Assembly: GCF_029869215.1 (NCBI RefSeq)
Contig: NZ_JARWPM010000198.1
Span: 29,580 to 93,579 of the forward strand
Source of the DNA: Nocardia carnea
GTDB taxonomy: Bacteria; Actinomycetota; Actinomycetes; Mycobacteriales; Mycobacteriaceae
Reading direction: 5' to 3'
DNA: 64,000 nucleotides
Shown here: one piece after another, positions 42,115 through 53,100 of the stretch
How positions within the stretch are numbered: the stretch's first letter is position 1
Layout: each line of letters begins with the position of its first letter
Made by a program: the position numbers and the translations under genes
Notes under the pieces: generated by a model
Told to the model about the DNA's origin: nothing
Seen by the model: the letters and a program-made list of their open reading frames with translations, nothing else
The model's database searches: none

Positions 42115-42669
42115 TCAGGACAGATCAGAACCCAACATCGAATACATGATCATGTCCCGACGCTCCTCGCCGACCAGCTGCCAACTGCGGAGCAGGCCCT
42201 CACACTGGAAACCCACACGCTCAGCCGTCCGCTGGGATGCGGCATTCCAGGGCTCGACATATAGGTGAAGGCGGCGGATCTCCAGGTCAGTAAGGGCCCA
42301 GGCAGTGACCGCTCGAAGCGCTTCCGCAGCGACCCGCTGACCACGAGCGGACTTGACCACCCAGTAGCCCAGCATCGCACGCCCCTCGTCCAGGTCCCGC
42401 AACCACAGACCGACCGACCCGAGCGGCCGACCGTCCTCAACCCGCACGATGACGAACGGATACCCACTGCCGGTCGATACACGCTCCCACTGCCGACGCA
42501 CGAAGGCTTCGCCTGCTTCTCGCGAGTACACCGCCGGAACGGTCGTGATCAACGGGATGTGATCGTCGCTCGACGCCTCTCGAACCAGAGGCAGGTCGCT
42601 GATCTCCCAGGAGCGGAGCACAAATCTGTCGTTTGCAGTCAAACGCGGGATATCCAACGGGGCAACCAT
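42115..42669 (-). CDS. GNAT acetyltransferase (RimJ/RimL type)
   Basis: The 184-residue protein fits the RimJ/RimL branch of GNAT: FVLRSWEISDLPLVREAS, GYPFVIVRVEDGRPLGSVGL, the acetyl-CoA loop VVKSARGQRVAAEALRAV, and NAASQRTAERVGFQCEGLLR. It would N-acetylate a protein N-terminus or a small amine. It stands alone on the minus strand between the APH set and the recombinase region. Confidence 0.85.
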   Translation of the reverse strand: MVAPLDIPRLTANDRFVLRSWEISDLPLVREASSDDHIPLITTVPAVYSREAGEAFVRRQWERVSTGSGYPFVIVRVEDGRPLGSVGLWLRDLDEGRAMLGYWVVKSARGQRVAAEALRAVTAWALTDLEIRRLHLYVEPWNAASQRTAERVGFQCEGLLRSWQLVGEERRDMIMYSMLGSDLS

Positions 42670-42951
42670 GCTCGCATCCTGCCGAGATGCCCACGCAGGC
42701 GCACGCCCATTTCACACCCGAGATCTGCGGGTTCGGCCAACGGAATGGCTTCACCGCCAAGGTGCGGGACGGCGGTGGGACCACGATCGAGCAATGGCGC
42801 CTCTAGTCGATCCAGTACCGTCGCATCGTGCTGCCGTCGGCCCAAAGCTCGACCCCCTCCAAGACCCCGCCGCAAGCCTCGATGACGTATTGACTGAACT
42901 AACTTCGTAATCCTTGCAGGTCAGCTTAGGTTTCTGCTAGCTTTCCTCGCC

Positions 42952-44220
42952 ATGTGCGAAGAGGGCGGCGAGCGATATCTGTCGAGACTCGTTGTGCCGG
43001 ACGTCGGTCGGCTCCAAAGGACCGGTGACGTGTGGGAGCCATACCAGCTTCTCGACGCGAACGGCGCGGTCATCGAACCCGCGGCGAGGTACTTCGCCGA
43101 GCTACAGGCCACCGACAAGCAGCCGTCGACGATCCGGTCATATGGCAGCGATCTGCTTCGCTGGTGGCGGTTCCTCGCCGCGATCGGCATGTCGTGGGAC
43201 AAAGTAACGCCAATGGAGGGGCGCGACTTCGGACGATGGAGGTTGTTGGCGGACAAGCCGATGAGAGTTCATTGGCGGCACCGGACCGACGGCCAGTTGC
43301 CCGGTTTGCCCCGCGGCCGCCCCAGCCAGGTCGTCAATGCCGTCACTGGCAGGCCGAGCCCGGGACCGAAGTACTCGCCAGCGTCGCGGGCGCACGCCGA
43401 GACCGTCTGGCGGGCGTTCTACGACTTCCAGCTGGAACTCGGCAAAGGCCCATTGATCAACCCATTCCCGCTGGACCGCTCACGACGCTCAAGGCGGGCT
43501 CACGCGCACCACAACCCGATGGATCCGCATCGGAAGGAGCGGGTCGGCCGCTATCGGCCGAAGGTTCCCAAGCGGATCCCGAAGAAGATCCCCGACGAGC
43601 AATTCAACACGGTGTTCGCGGCACTGAAGTCGAACCGGGACCGCGCCCTGCTGGCGCTCTGGGTGTCCACCGGCGCCCGCGCCGAAGAACTACTGTCCGC
43701 CTGCCAGGGCGATGAGGATCCCGGCCAGCAACTGATCACGGTTACACGAAAGGGTTCTCGCAAAGCTCAGCAGTTGCCGGCTTCGCCTGATGCGTTCGTC
43801 TGGCTGCGGCTCTACCAGGAATAACTCTGGCGCAAGGGCGCTTCCCGCGGTCACCGCCATCCACTCTGGTTCACGCTACGCCGACCTTGGCGGCCGCTGT
43901 CCTATCACGCGGCCCGAGCAATGTTCACCCGCGCCCAGGAAGCGCTCGGCTCCAACTATCCGCTCCACGCCCTTCGGCACACCGCGGCCTACCGCATGGC
44001 CGATGACCCGGACATGGACATCACCGACGTCCAGTGGATCCTTGACCACGCCGATCTGACGACCACGCAGCTCTACACCACCCCTACCCACGGTGAGGTG
44101 ATCACGGCTGCGCTCGCCCACCACGCGCGCCAGAACGAGCGCGCGGCAGCCCCACCGGAGCCGCCAGCGTCGGGTTACGACCCACGTTCTCTCGACGTCA
44201 TATTCGGCAGGACGCAGTGA
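42952..44220 (+). pseudogene. Tyrosine recombinase (Tn554 TnpA-like) with an internal stop
   Basis: One frame runs from ATG 42952 to TGA 44220 (422 codons) except for TAA at 43822-43824. The first part has the SAM-like core-binding domain (QPSTIRSYGSDLLRWWRFLA) and the first catalytic Arg (STGARAEELL). The rest has LHALRHTAAYRM and the nucleophile region LDHADLTTTQLYTTP. The surrounding codons are intact, so a CAA-to-TAA change would explain the break. The stop removes the catalytic His/Arg and Tyr. It overlaps the next recombinase by GTGA, like tnpA-tnpB of Tn554. Confidence 0.85.
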
Positions 44221-46443
44221 AATCATCGACAACCACAGCGACGGCTGAGGTCGGTTCGACCAGCCGAAAGCAGGAACTGACGCGCGAAGCGCGTGGAGTG
44301 CTCGCCGAGACCATCCTGGATCAATTTCCCGCTCGACCAGTGCTTTCCGCTTCGCGTCAGGCCCTGACCGTCGAGAAAACCATTGAACGGCTCGAGGGGT
44401 TACGGCTTCCTCCGGTGTCGGACGATATGCGCTTTCGTCGCAGACTGTGTGTCAAGAGGCTGCTCGGCAGGCTGGAGATCTTCCCTGGCGAGACCTGGCA
44501 GCAGCGATGGCAGGCCAGCGGTGCCGAAACCGCTGAGCCGCACTGGACTGCGGCCGCCGCGGAATGGCACCGGGCACACGGCCGGGTAGGCGACAAGTCC
44601 CAGCTGCTGACCGCGCTGATGCTGCTGTCCATTGCAAGGATCATCTGTCCCAGCCCGACATTCCTGCTTACTATCAACCGAACCGGAACCTGGACGACTA
44701 GGATCGCCGAGTATCGCGATCCGTCGGGTTTCGGGCTACTCAAGACGGCGATGACGCCCGAAATCCGGTCGAGCACCTGCCTCCCCGTCATCCGATGGCA
44801 GCTCTGTGTCCTGCTGCTGACCAAGGGCGGCGGCGTTCGCGACATCACCGTCGGAGACTGTGTCGAGTTACGCAAGCAGGAGATAGCCATCGGTTTGCCC
44901 GGAAAGGGGCGCTATCTGTTCTACACCCTGCTCGAGGCTGCGGGATTCCTTCCGCAGGGTGCGCCGGTGACCCTGCGCGCAATCATGAACTATGGCGGAC
45001 GATCCAGCATCGAGCGACTCGTGGATCGGTATCACGTCGCTGATCCCGAGGTCCGCAACCTGCTGGTCAGCTACCTGGCGGAACGGCAAGTCGCCCTGGA
45101 CTACACCACACTCGACTCGTTGTCGCGGGTGCTGGTTATGAATTTCTGGACGGATCTGGAAGCACACCATCCAGGCATCGACTCGCTCGACCTCGACCCG
45201 AAAGTGGCGCATGCGTGGAAAGAACGCCTCCGCGTCAAGATCCAGAATAAGCGCCTGCCGGACGGGACCACCGTCGAGGTCACCGTCCCACGGGTGAACT
45301 ACCTCCAACTCCTGACCACAGTCCGGGCGTTCTACCTGGACATCGCGCAATGGGCTACCGAGGATTCTGCGCGATGGCCGCGATGGGCCGTTCCGTGCCC
45401 CATCCGCGCGTCGGAAACCGCGCACTCGACCAGGAAGGTCAATTCGCGCCGAAAGGCGCGCATGGACCAGCGGACCCGCGAACGCCTGCCCTTGCTGCCA
45501 GTTCTGGTGCGGACCGCCGAACGCCGCACCGAGGAGGCCCGCCTCCGACTGGACGCAGCGTTGAATTCTGAACCCGGCAAGCCGTTCACCGTCTTCGGCG
45601 AGACCTTCACCAGAGTCTCCGCACGCAGAAACGAAAATCAGCGGCTCAGTATGGTTACGGGCGTCTTCGACTCGACCGGCCGCCGCCGCCACCTTCGTGC
45701 CGAGGACCATCGTGCCTTCTGGGGTTGGGCAGCAGTCGAGTTTCTTCGGCACACCGGCGTCAGGGTCGAGGAGATGCTCGAAACGAGCCATCACAGCATC
45801 ATCCAGTATCGACACCCCCAAGCAGGGCAGATCATCCCGCTGCTGCACGTCGCGCCGTCCAAGACCGACGAGGAACGCCTCCTCGTCGTCAGTCCGGAGC
45901 TGGCCGATGTCATATCCGCGATCATCGCCCGAGTTCGGCAGAAGGACGGAGCCATTCCATTGGTCCCCTTCTATGACCTCTCCGAACGATGCTGGGCCAC
46001 GCCGGCTCCGCTGCTGTTCCAGTGGAACAACGGCAGCCATACGCGAGCCATAGCGGCGTCGACGATCCGCAAATGCATCAGGGAAATACTCGAGTCGACG
46101 GACATAAAAGACGCCGGCGGCCAACCGCTCTACTTCGTGCCCCACGACCTGCGCAGAATATTTGCCACGGACGCAATTCTGAACGGGATGCCCCCGCACA
46201 TTGCGCATGCTGCTGGGTCACAACGACATATCCACCACCATGGGTTACAAGGCCGTCTACCCACAAGAAGCAATCAACGGCCACCGCGCGTTCATCACGC
46301 GGCGCCGAGGAACGCGGCCGAGCGAGGAATACCGCACCCCTACCGATGCCGAGTGGGAGGAATTCCTGGGCCATTTCGAGCGCCGCAAGGTTGCGCTCGG
46401 CGAATGCGGGCGCGCATACGGAACTACCTGCCAGCATGAGCAC
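44217..46443 (+). pseudogene. Second tyrosine recombinase (Tn554 TnpB-like), frameshifted near 46200
   Basis: A long recombinase follows in GTGA overlap: LRHTGVRVEEMLETSHHSII holds the first Arg, and VPHDLRRIFATDAILNGMPP holds His-x2-Arg. At about 46200 the frame breaks: MLLGHNDISTTMGYKAVYP, with the active-site Tyr, continues in another frame. A 2-base loss (GCGCAGATG to GCGCATG) would account for it. The C-terminus then ends abruptly after CGRAYGTTCQHEH, a conserved tail of this family, where sequence of a resolvase remnant begins. No third gene (tnpC) is present. Confidence 0.85.
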
Positions 46444-46479
46444 TACCTGTCGCTCGTCGATGGCCGCTGCGGCGGAGGT

Positions 46480-46659
46480 GGCGGCGGCGAGTGCGTTGTC
46501 CAGGCCGGCCCGGTTCTTGCGGGTGGTCCCGGAGAACCCTTTGTCGATGAAGATCCGCTCGCGCGGCGCTCCGAGCGCCAGTAGTTGTTCGGTTTGGATC
46601 TCGACGTCTTGTTCGTCGGTGGAGCAGCGGCAGTATCCGATGCGGAACGGCTCACCCAT
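46480..46659 (-). pseudogene. Serine resolvase fragment (N-terminal catalytic domain)
   Basis: About 60 codons encode FRIGYCRCSTDEQDVEIQTE with the catalytic Ser, followed by RIFIDKGFSGTTRKNRAGLD. The domain stops after ~55 residues and the DNA-binding HTH is missing; the sequence beyond ~46480 is unrelated. It abuts the truncated tyrosine recombinase, marking a deletion junction near 46443-46490. It may be the tnpR remnant of the Tn3-like element whose tnpA is at 50.2-53.2 kb. Confidence 0.8.
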
Positions 46660-46703
46660 GCCGAAAGTGTTCCAGATGGCGGGGGTTGACCGGCACAGTT
46701 TGC

Positions 46704-46761
46704 GGAACACCTCTACGGAACACCGGTGTGCTGGGCCGATGTTCGTTCTGCGTGGTGTTCC
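46704..46761. repeat. Possible res site: repeated GGAACACC with an inverted copy
   Basis: GGAACACC occurs at 46704-46711 and 46717-46724 (13 bp apart), with the inverted form GGTGTTCC at 46754-46761. They lie directly upstream of the resolvase fragment, where recombination sites for Tn3 resolvases are usually found. It fits a res-type site but is incomplete. Confidence 0.45.
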
Positions 46762-46797
46762 GGTGGACGATCGGGTTACGGAACAGGTCAGGGGGTG

Positions 46798-47325
46798 TTA
46801 TCGGTGTGTGGGGGTTTGTTGTGGGGTGAGGAAGTGGTTGACGTCGACGATGAGGAACAGTGCGGTGGCGGTGGTGACCACGTGGGCGTGGTCGTTTTCG
46901 ATGGTGGCTTTCAGGTGGAGTTTGCGGCCGTCGCGGGAGTGGATGTGGGCGCGGAGGGTGTAGGGGGTGTCGAGCAGGATCGGGGCGAGGTAGTCGATGG
47001 CGAGGTGGCGGGTGACGGCGGGTTCCCCGACGGTGTAGAGCAGGAGTCCGAACAGTTCGTCGAGGACGGTGGCGACCGCGCCGCCGTGGGCGATCGCTGG
47101 GGCGCCGACGTGGCGGGAGTCGAAGCGGTGGTGGGCGTAGACGCCGTGTGTGTCGCGTCGGGCGCGTAGCTGGTGGCCGTGGGGGTTGGCCGGTCCGCAG
47201 CCGAGGCAGTGGTCGTGGTGGGGCGGCAGGTCGGCGGAGTCGGGTGCGTGTACGGGGAAGGCGGGGATCCAGTCCGGGACCTGGCGGGGCTCGGGTGTGT
47301 GGGTGCTGGGTGTGTTCTCGGTCAT
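46798..47325 (-). CDS. PaaI-like hotdog thioesterase
   Basis: The 175-residue protein has a PaaI-family fold: HDHCLGCGPANPHGHQLRAR, AIAHGGAVATVLDELFGLLL with the catalytic Asp/Glu, and ATALFLIVDVNHFL. It would hydrolyse acyl-CoA or aryl-CoA. Last of three minus-strand genes with UspA and MFS; their shared location between resolvase and tnpA suggests transposon cargo. Confidence 0.8.
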   Translation of the reverse strand: MTENTPSTHTPEPRQVPDWIPAFPVHAPDSADLPPHHDHCLGCGPANPHGHQLRARRDTHGVYAHHRFDSRHVGAPAIAHGGAVATVLDELFGLLLYTVGEPAVTRHLAIDYLAPILLDTPYTLRAHIHSRDGRKLHLKATIENDHAHVVTTATALFLIVDVNHFLTPQQTPTHR

Positions 47326-47346
47326 GGGTGCTTTCTGTGAGTGTGT

Positions 47347-47790
47347 TTAGGCGGTGATGAGGATGTCGCAGTGGGTTTTGCGGGCGAGCTCGATCGGTGG
47401 GGTGGACAGCAGCTGGGCCAGCAGTGGTGACCGGTGGGGGTTGGCGGTGACGATGAGGTCGGCGGCGGTGGCCGCGGCCAGGTGCAGCAGCGCGGGTAGG
47501 GCGGGTTCGTCCAGGATGTGGGTGTCGACGTCGGTGGCGCCGTGGGCGAGGGCGTGCTGGTGGGCGATGCGCAGGACGGTGTCGGCGGGGGTGCTGCCGT
47601 GCAGCGGGGAGGTCTCGGGTCCGGGCCGGTCGAGGTGGGCCTTGGGTGTGTGTTCGTCGATGCGGTGGCGAGCGCAGACGATCAGTAGCCGGGCGTGGGT
47701 GGCGTGGGCGAGTTCTGCGGCGTGCTCGACCACACGGTAGGAGCGGTCGGATCCGTCGGTGTCGACGATGATCGTGTGGTAGGCCGTCAT
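47347..47790 (-). CDS. UspA-type universal stress protein
   Basis: The 147-residue protein has the Usp fold: YHTIIVDTDGSDRSYRVVEH at the start and a late ADLIVTANPHRSPLLAQLL, a variant of the G-x2-G-x9-G-S/T ATP site. It overlaps the MFS stop by four bases (ATGA) and is coupled to it. A role in stress linked to the exporter is possible. Confidence 0.8.
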   Translation of the reverse strand: MTAYHTIIVDTDGSDRSYRVVEHAAELAHATHARLLIVCARHRIDEHTPKAHLDRPGPETSPLHGSTPADTVLRIAHQHALAHGATDVDTHILDEPALPALLHLAAATAADLIVTANPHRSPLLAQLLSTPPIELARKTHCDILITA

Positions 47791-49376
47791 GACGGGCGTC
47801 TTTCACGAGGAGAGGCGTGTGAGGAGGGGGGAGAGGTTCTCATGTGCGGGCGTGGCGTGCGGCCGGGGGCCAGGACGGCCAGCACGATCGCTGTGGCGGT
47901 GGTGAGGGCGGCCAGTGCGAGCGCGGCCTGGCCGCTGCCGTGCACGAACGCGGCTTGGGCGAACTCGGCCAGCGGCGCGGCTACCGGTCCTGCCTGGTCG
48001 GCGACTTGCAGGGCGGCGGCCAGGGAATCGGCGACCGGGCCGCGGGCGGGCTCGGGTAGCCGGGCCAAGGCGGGCTGGATGCGGTGGGTGTAGCCGGCGG
48101 CGAGGACGCTGCCGGCCACGGCGATCCCGATCGCGGCGCCGATCTCGCGGGCGGCGTCGTTGACCGCGGCGGCGACCCCGTGTTTGGCCTCTGGGGTGTC
48201 GGCGACGATGGCATAGGTCGCCGGGGCGGTGCACAATCCCAGGCCCGCGCTCATGATCAGCAGCGGCCACAGCAGGTCGGGATAGTTTGCGGCCAGGGTC
48301 AACCGGCTCACCAGCACCAGCCCGGCGGCGATGGTGAGCAGGCCGGTCACGGTCATCACCCGTAATCCGACCAGGCTCGACAGCCACGGCGCGATCACCG
48401 AGATCGCGACCAGCGGCACCACCATCGGTGCCAGTGCCAGCGCCGAGGCCAGCGGCCCGTAACCGAAGATCAGCTGCAGGTACTGCACCAGCAGCAGGAA
48501 CACTCCGAAGGTGACCAGGAACTGGATGGTCACCGACAGCGACCCGGCACCGAAACCGCGGCGGGTGAACAACCGCACGTCCAGCAGCGGCGCCGCGCTG
48601 CGCAGTTCGACGACCACGAACGCCACCGCCGCGGCCACACCGATCCCGGCCGCGGCGGCGACGAGCGGGTCGGCCCAGCCGCGTGCGGGGACCTCGATCG
48701 CGGCGAACACGATCGCGGCGACCGCGACCGCCACCGTGCCCGCGCCGACCCAGTCCACCGGCGGATGCTCACGGTGGCGGGATTCGGCGATGGTGCACGC
48801 CAGCACCGCCAGCACCGTCCCGGCCACGGTCAACCCGACGAACACCGAGGGCCACGACCATCGTTCGAGCAGCACCCCGGCACCGAGGATCCCCAGCACC
48901 GCCCCGGATCCGGCGACCCCGGCCCATATCCCGACCGCCCGGCCGCGATGAACAGGGGCGAACCCCGCGGTCAGGATCGACAGCGTCGAGGGCATCACCA
49001 GCGCCGCGCCCGCCCCGGCCAGGGCGCGCGTCGCGATCAGCCACACCGGCTCGTCCAGCAGCAGCGGCAGCGCCGAGGCGGCGGCGAACACCACCAATCC
49101 CGCCACCAGCACCACACGTCGCCCGTAACGGTCACCGACGGCGCCGGCGGGCAGCACCAGACACGCCAGCACCAGTGTGTAGCCGTCGACGATCCAGGTC
49201 AGCTGAGCTTGGGTGGCCCCGGTCGCGACCGCGATCTGCGGCAACGCCGAATACAACGCCGCCATCGCCGCGACCACCAGCGCCACCGCCAGGCACGACA
49301 CCGTCAGCATCCACCACTCGGCCCGGGTCCACCGGGCGATCTCGACAGTGTCCGTCCCAGGCGTGTCCACCGGCAC
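47787..49376 (-). CDS. MFS multidrug exporter (DHA2/EmrB-QacA type)
   Basis: The 529-residue protein shows about 14 hydrophobic segments. It has the motif A-like GAVGDRYGRRVVLVAGLVVF and motif C GIWAGVAGSGAVLGILGAG, typical of proton-drug antiporters. It diverges from a TetR gene with a clear operator between them, the classic qacA/qacR layout. Exported substrates are unknown. Confidence 0.9.
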   Translation of the reverse strand: MPVDTPGTDTVEIARWTRAEWWMLTVSCLAVALVVAAMAALYSALPQIAVATGATQAQLTWIVDGYTLVLACLVLPAGAVGDRYGRRVVLVAGLVVFAAASALPLLLDEPVWLIATRALAGAGAALVMPSTLSILTAGFAPVHRGRAVGIWAGVAGSGAVLGILGAGVLLERWSWPSVFVGLTVAGTVLAVLACTIAESRHREHPPVDWVGAGTVAVAVAAIVFAAIEVPARGWADPLVAAAAGIGVAAAVAFVVVELRSAAPLLDVRLFTRRGFGAGSLSVTIQFLVTFGVFLLLVQYLQLIFGYGPLASALALAPMVVPLVAISVIAPWLSSLVGLRVMTVTGLLTIAAGLVLVSRLTLAANYPDLLWPLLIMSAGLGLCTAPATYAIVADTPEAKHGVAAAVNDAAREIGAAIGIAVAGSVLAAGYTHRIQPALARLPEPARGPVADSLAAALQVADQAGPVAAPLAEFAQAAFVHGSGQAALALAALTTATAIVLAVLAPGRTPRPHMRTSPPSSHASPRERRPS

Positions 49377-49387
49377 CTCCCGACTTT

Positions 49388-49413
49388 AGAGACCGATAGT
49401 CTCTGTGCGAGAC
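49388..49413. promoter_or_regulatory. TetR operator with three half sites
   Basis: AGAGAC (49388-49393) and GTCTCT (49399-49404) form a perfect 6-bp dyad with a 5-bp spacer. GTCTC (49399-49403) then forms a second dyad with GAGAC (49409-49413). The three half sites repeat every 10 bp, in the 120-bp gap between the MFS and TetR genes, so two TetR dimers may bind side by side. Confidence 0.75.
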
Positions 49414-49498
49414 CATTCGTATCATAGGGGTCGGGGTGTGGGATAGAGTCCACTCACACCCACAGCCGCACGGCACGAATCCGGAGGAACACGCGTCC

Positions 49499-50146
49499 AT
49501 GACCGACCCGCACCCCGCGGACGACGAGCAGGCCGATCCGCGGCTGGCACGCTCACGCAACCGGTTGCTCGACGCGGCCACCCATCTGCTGTCCACCGGC
49601 GGTGTCGAGGCGGTCACCGTCGAAGCGGTCACCCGCGTATCGAAAGTCGCGCGCGCCACCCTCTACCGGCACTTCGGCAGCACCACCCATCTGCTCGCGG
49701 CGACCTTCGAACGGCTGCTCCCCCACGTCGACGCCCTCACCGGCACCACCCCGGTACGCGAGCAGCTCCTCACGCTGCTCACCACCCAAGCCGACCTCAT
49801 CGAACAGGCCCCGGTACAGATGACCACCCTGGCCTGGCTGGCCATGGGATCCATCGACGACAACCACACCGACCCGGCCGCGCTCACCTCACTACGCGCC
49901 CGCGTCATCGAGCAATACCGCCGACCGTTCGACCAGATCCTCACCAGCCCCGACGCCCGCGCCACACTCGGCGAACTCGACACCACCTTCGCCATCATCG
50001 AACTCCTCGGCCCGATCGTGTTCGCCCGCCTCACCGGACTACGCACCATCGACCACGACGACTGCGCCCGGCTCGTCGACAACTTCCTCACCGCTCACTC
50101 AACAGCCACCGCATCAACCAGCCCGACCGGCACCGGCAGGCCGTAA
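49499..50146 (+). CDS. TetR-family repressor
   Basis: The 215-residue protein has an N-terminal TetR HTH (RNRLLDAATHLLSTGGVEAV; VSKVARATLYRHFGS) and a helical ligand domain. ATG 49499 has GGAGG about 11 bases upstream. It diverges from the MFS exporter and probably represses it through the dyad at 49388-49413. Its 3' end is only 19 bp from the tnpA stop on the other strand. Confidence 0.9.
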   Translation: MTDPHPADDEQADPRLARSRNRLLDAATHLLSTGGVEAVTVEAVTRVSKVARATLYRHFGSTTHLLAATFERLLPHVDALTGTTPVREQLLTLLTTQADLIEQAPVQMTTLAWLAMGSIDDNHTDPAALTSLRARVIEQYRRPFDQILTSPDARATLGELDTTFAIIELLGPIVFARLTGLRTIDHDDCARLVDNFLTAHSTATASTSPTGTGRP

Positions 50147-50165
50147 CCACAGATCGGCCGCGCAG

Positions 50166-53100
50166 TCAGAACAAGGTGTCACGCACCCGCAGCGGCCGGT
50201 ACCCGGTCGGGCCCAGCTGGGCCAGCTCGGCGTCGATGTCGACCTCGATCGCGCCGAAGAAATTGATGTTGGCACTGTGGGCCGGGCTGATGTGGGCCAG
50301 GACCTCGTCATCGATACGCTGCCCGGCCCGACGCATCTGATCGACAGCGAGCCCGTAATACTCCGTGGTCCAAGCGATCACAGCGTTGGTCGCCAAGGTC
50401 AGGCACCAGGCTTGCTCGGTCTGGTCCTCGAGATGGCGTGCCCGAATCATCCCCTTATGGGCATAGAGCAGGTCGCGCCGCAGCGCGTGCAGCGACTCGC
50501 CCTTGTTGAGCTGCCGCGAGATCTTGCGCCGATAGTCCGGATCGGAGAGGTACCTCGCGGCGTAGATGGTGCGCCGCAGCGCCCCGTACTCCTTGAGCGC
50601 CGCGGCCAGAGTGTTCTGCCGCCCCGACGCCGAGAGCTTGCCGACCAGCAGCGACGCGGTGGCGTGCCCGAACTTCAACGATCCGGCCAACCTGAGCAGA
50701 TCGTCCCAGTGCTCGGCGATCAAACCCGAGATTCGCTTTGCGGGTCATCAGCGGGCCCGCGTGCGGGAACCGGGCCTCGGCCTGCGCGCGCGGGCCCGGC
50801 CGGTACAGGGTGATCCGGCCCAGATCCCGGATCCGCGGCGAGAGCTGCATCCCGAGCAGGTCGAACAACCCGAAGTTGACCAGGGTGACCCCGTGGGTGT
50901 CGGTGGCGTGCTCGGTGATCGGCAGATCCGCTGCATTGCCCAGGATCTCATCGAGCACGTAATGGGCTTCACGTTTGGTCGCCACGATCACCTTGGTGCC
51001 GTAGGTGGCATGCTGATCGGTGACATGGGTGTAGGTCGACAGGCCCTCGCTGGCGAAATACCGGCTCAACGGCCTGGCCGTGGTTGATTTCCCACGCGTC
51101 GGGAACCGCTGCCCATCGCTCGACGACAGCGTTCCGGCACCGAACACCGCGGTCAGCGGCAGCCGCTGATGGTAGCCGATCAACACGAGGTTGGCCGCGC
51201 GCAGGGTCTCCTCGCGCACATACCACTCATCGGTCCAGGCCAGGATGTCGTAGGTGATCCCGCACGCCTGCGCCATCCGGGTCAACCCCAGGTTCGTCGA
51301 GTGCGCCAGCAGTACCGCGATCAGATTGCGTTTGAGCTCCGGCGTCCGGGTGGCCTGGCCGCCGGCGTGGGTGAAGCAGTCCAGGTAGCCGGTGCGCTTG
51401 TCCAACTCGATCAACAAGGAAACGATCGGCGCGAACGGCAGCATCTCGGTCAGCTCGGCCTTGAGCGCGATCGCCTCGGCGGGAACATCTTCCGCGCTCA
51501 GCGGCGAGATCACCAGATCCCCGCCCTCGTCCACCCTGACCGGGCCGTCCCCGCCGGCCAGCACCGCCTCCAGCTCACCGACCGCATCGTGCAGTTCGGC
51601 GACCACGGCCGCCAGCGCGACGCCCGGATCGGCGGATCGCCCGACCAGGCGGCAGAACTCGCCGCGTTGCGGTTCCCACTGCCCAGTGGTGATCAGGTAG
51701 GCGGCCGGGTCGGCGTAGCGGCGCGAGCCGGGCACGAACACATCCCCGCTGCGCAGCCCGTCGCGCAGTCCGAGCAGTACGCACAATTCCCAGTAGTGCC
51801 GGTACGCGGTGGCGCTACCGGTCTTTCGGGCCTCGTCGAGGTAGCCGCGCCATTTCGTCGGCACGAACCCGGTCGGGGCGTCGTCGAAGACCTTGCGCCG
51901 CCCGGTCGCGTTCAGCTCGCGCAGCATGTTCACCGCGATCAGCAGCTCGGTAGCGGCGGTGCCGCCGGCGAAGCGCACCGCTTCAAGCACTGCGGGGGTG
52001 AACTGGCGCAGGTAGTTGTAGGAGGAATCCAGCGCTGCCAGATGCCCGTGATCACGCGGCAACCTGGGTTTGGCCTGGGCGATCGCCGCGCGCAGGCGCT
52101 CCCACCCGATCTTCTCGCCGCGGATCAGCGCGCCGATCTCCTCATCAGCCACCGTCGGGTCGGTGACGATTTCCAAGAGATCGTCCAGCAGCGCCTGGCG
52201 GTCCTCGCCGGTCTTGCCGCGCTCGGCCAGCTGCTGCTGCATCTTCCGTTCGGCGGCACCGAACTTCGCCGAGATCGCCTGATCGAACAACACCACGACC
52301 TCATCGAGCACATCGGTGCCCGACTGGGCCAGCACCGTGAGCAGGATCGGATACCGGCGCTGCGGATCCCGACGCTCCAGGGCTTGCGGACTCAGACGCC
52401 GGCCCATCGTGGCCAAGAACCGGCGCCGCTCGGCGGGCAGCACCGACAGATCCAGCCGATCAGCACCCAAACCCCGCAGAAACCCCAGCTTGTCGACCTC
52501 GGCGCGGACCGCAGCCGCCGACGCCTCCACCGGCCCGGTCGACAGCCACCGCAACCGCGAGATCCCCAGCGACGCGTCCGTGACCAGCAAGCCGTCCAAC
52601 TCCGCACACCGCGCCGCAGTGAACTCGTGAGCGAGCCGGTCATAGGTTTCGGTCTGGGCCTGGTGCCGGGCGTGGGCGACCCGCTCCACCACGGTGACAG
52701 GGCCCGGCCGGATCACCTTCGCCGAGATCAGATACTCACACGCCAGCCGGAACAACAGAGTCGGGGAATCGTGCTCCATCGCCCGCGCGAGCAGGAACTC
52801 GTCGAGCTCCTTGAACTCCAGCGCACCGGCCGCACGCCATCCCAGGTACCGCGCGGCCAGGCGCACATGCTCGGTGCGGGTCTTGGCTCGCCTGCCATAG
52901 GCACCGATCACCACCGGGTCGACCCGCAGCTGCTCGGCGAGGCGGGCCACCGCCCCCGGTGGGGCCGTGACCAGCCGATCCGGCACGAATCCCAGCCACG
53001 GCAGCGTACACAACGCGATCGCCAAGCCCAGCCGTTCGGCCGGTCCCCTGCCGCGGCCCGGATCCACGAACGCCAGATCCGCCGACGTGAGCGTGAAGTA

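Noticed and set aside
42052..42264. 70-codon frame with a perfect GGAGG ribosome binding site
   Set aside because: Overlaps the 3' end of the GNAT gene antisense and loses protein-like character after ~10 residues; perhaps the 5' stub of a lost gene, but not supportable as a CDS.
42686..42805. Short plus-strand frame starting MPTQAHAHFT
   Set aside because: 39 codons, no ribosome binding site; may be a remnant but no supporting evidence.
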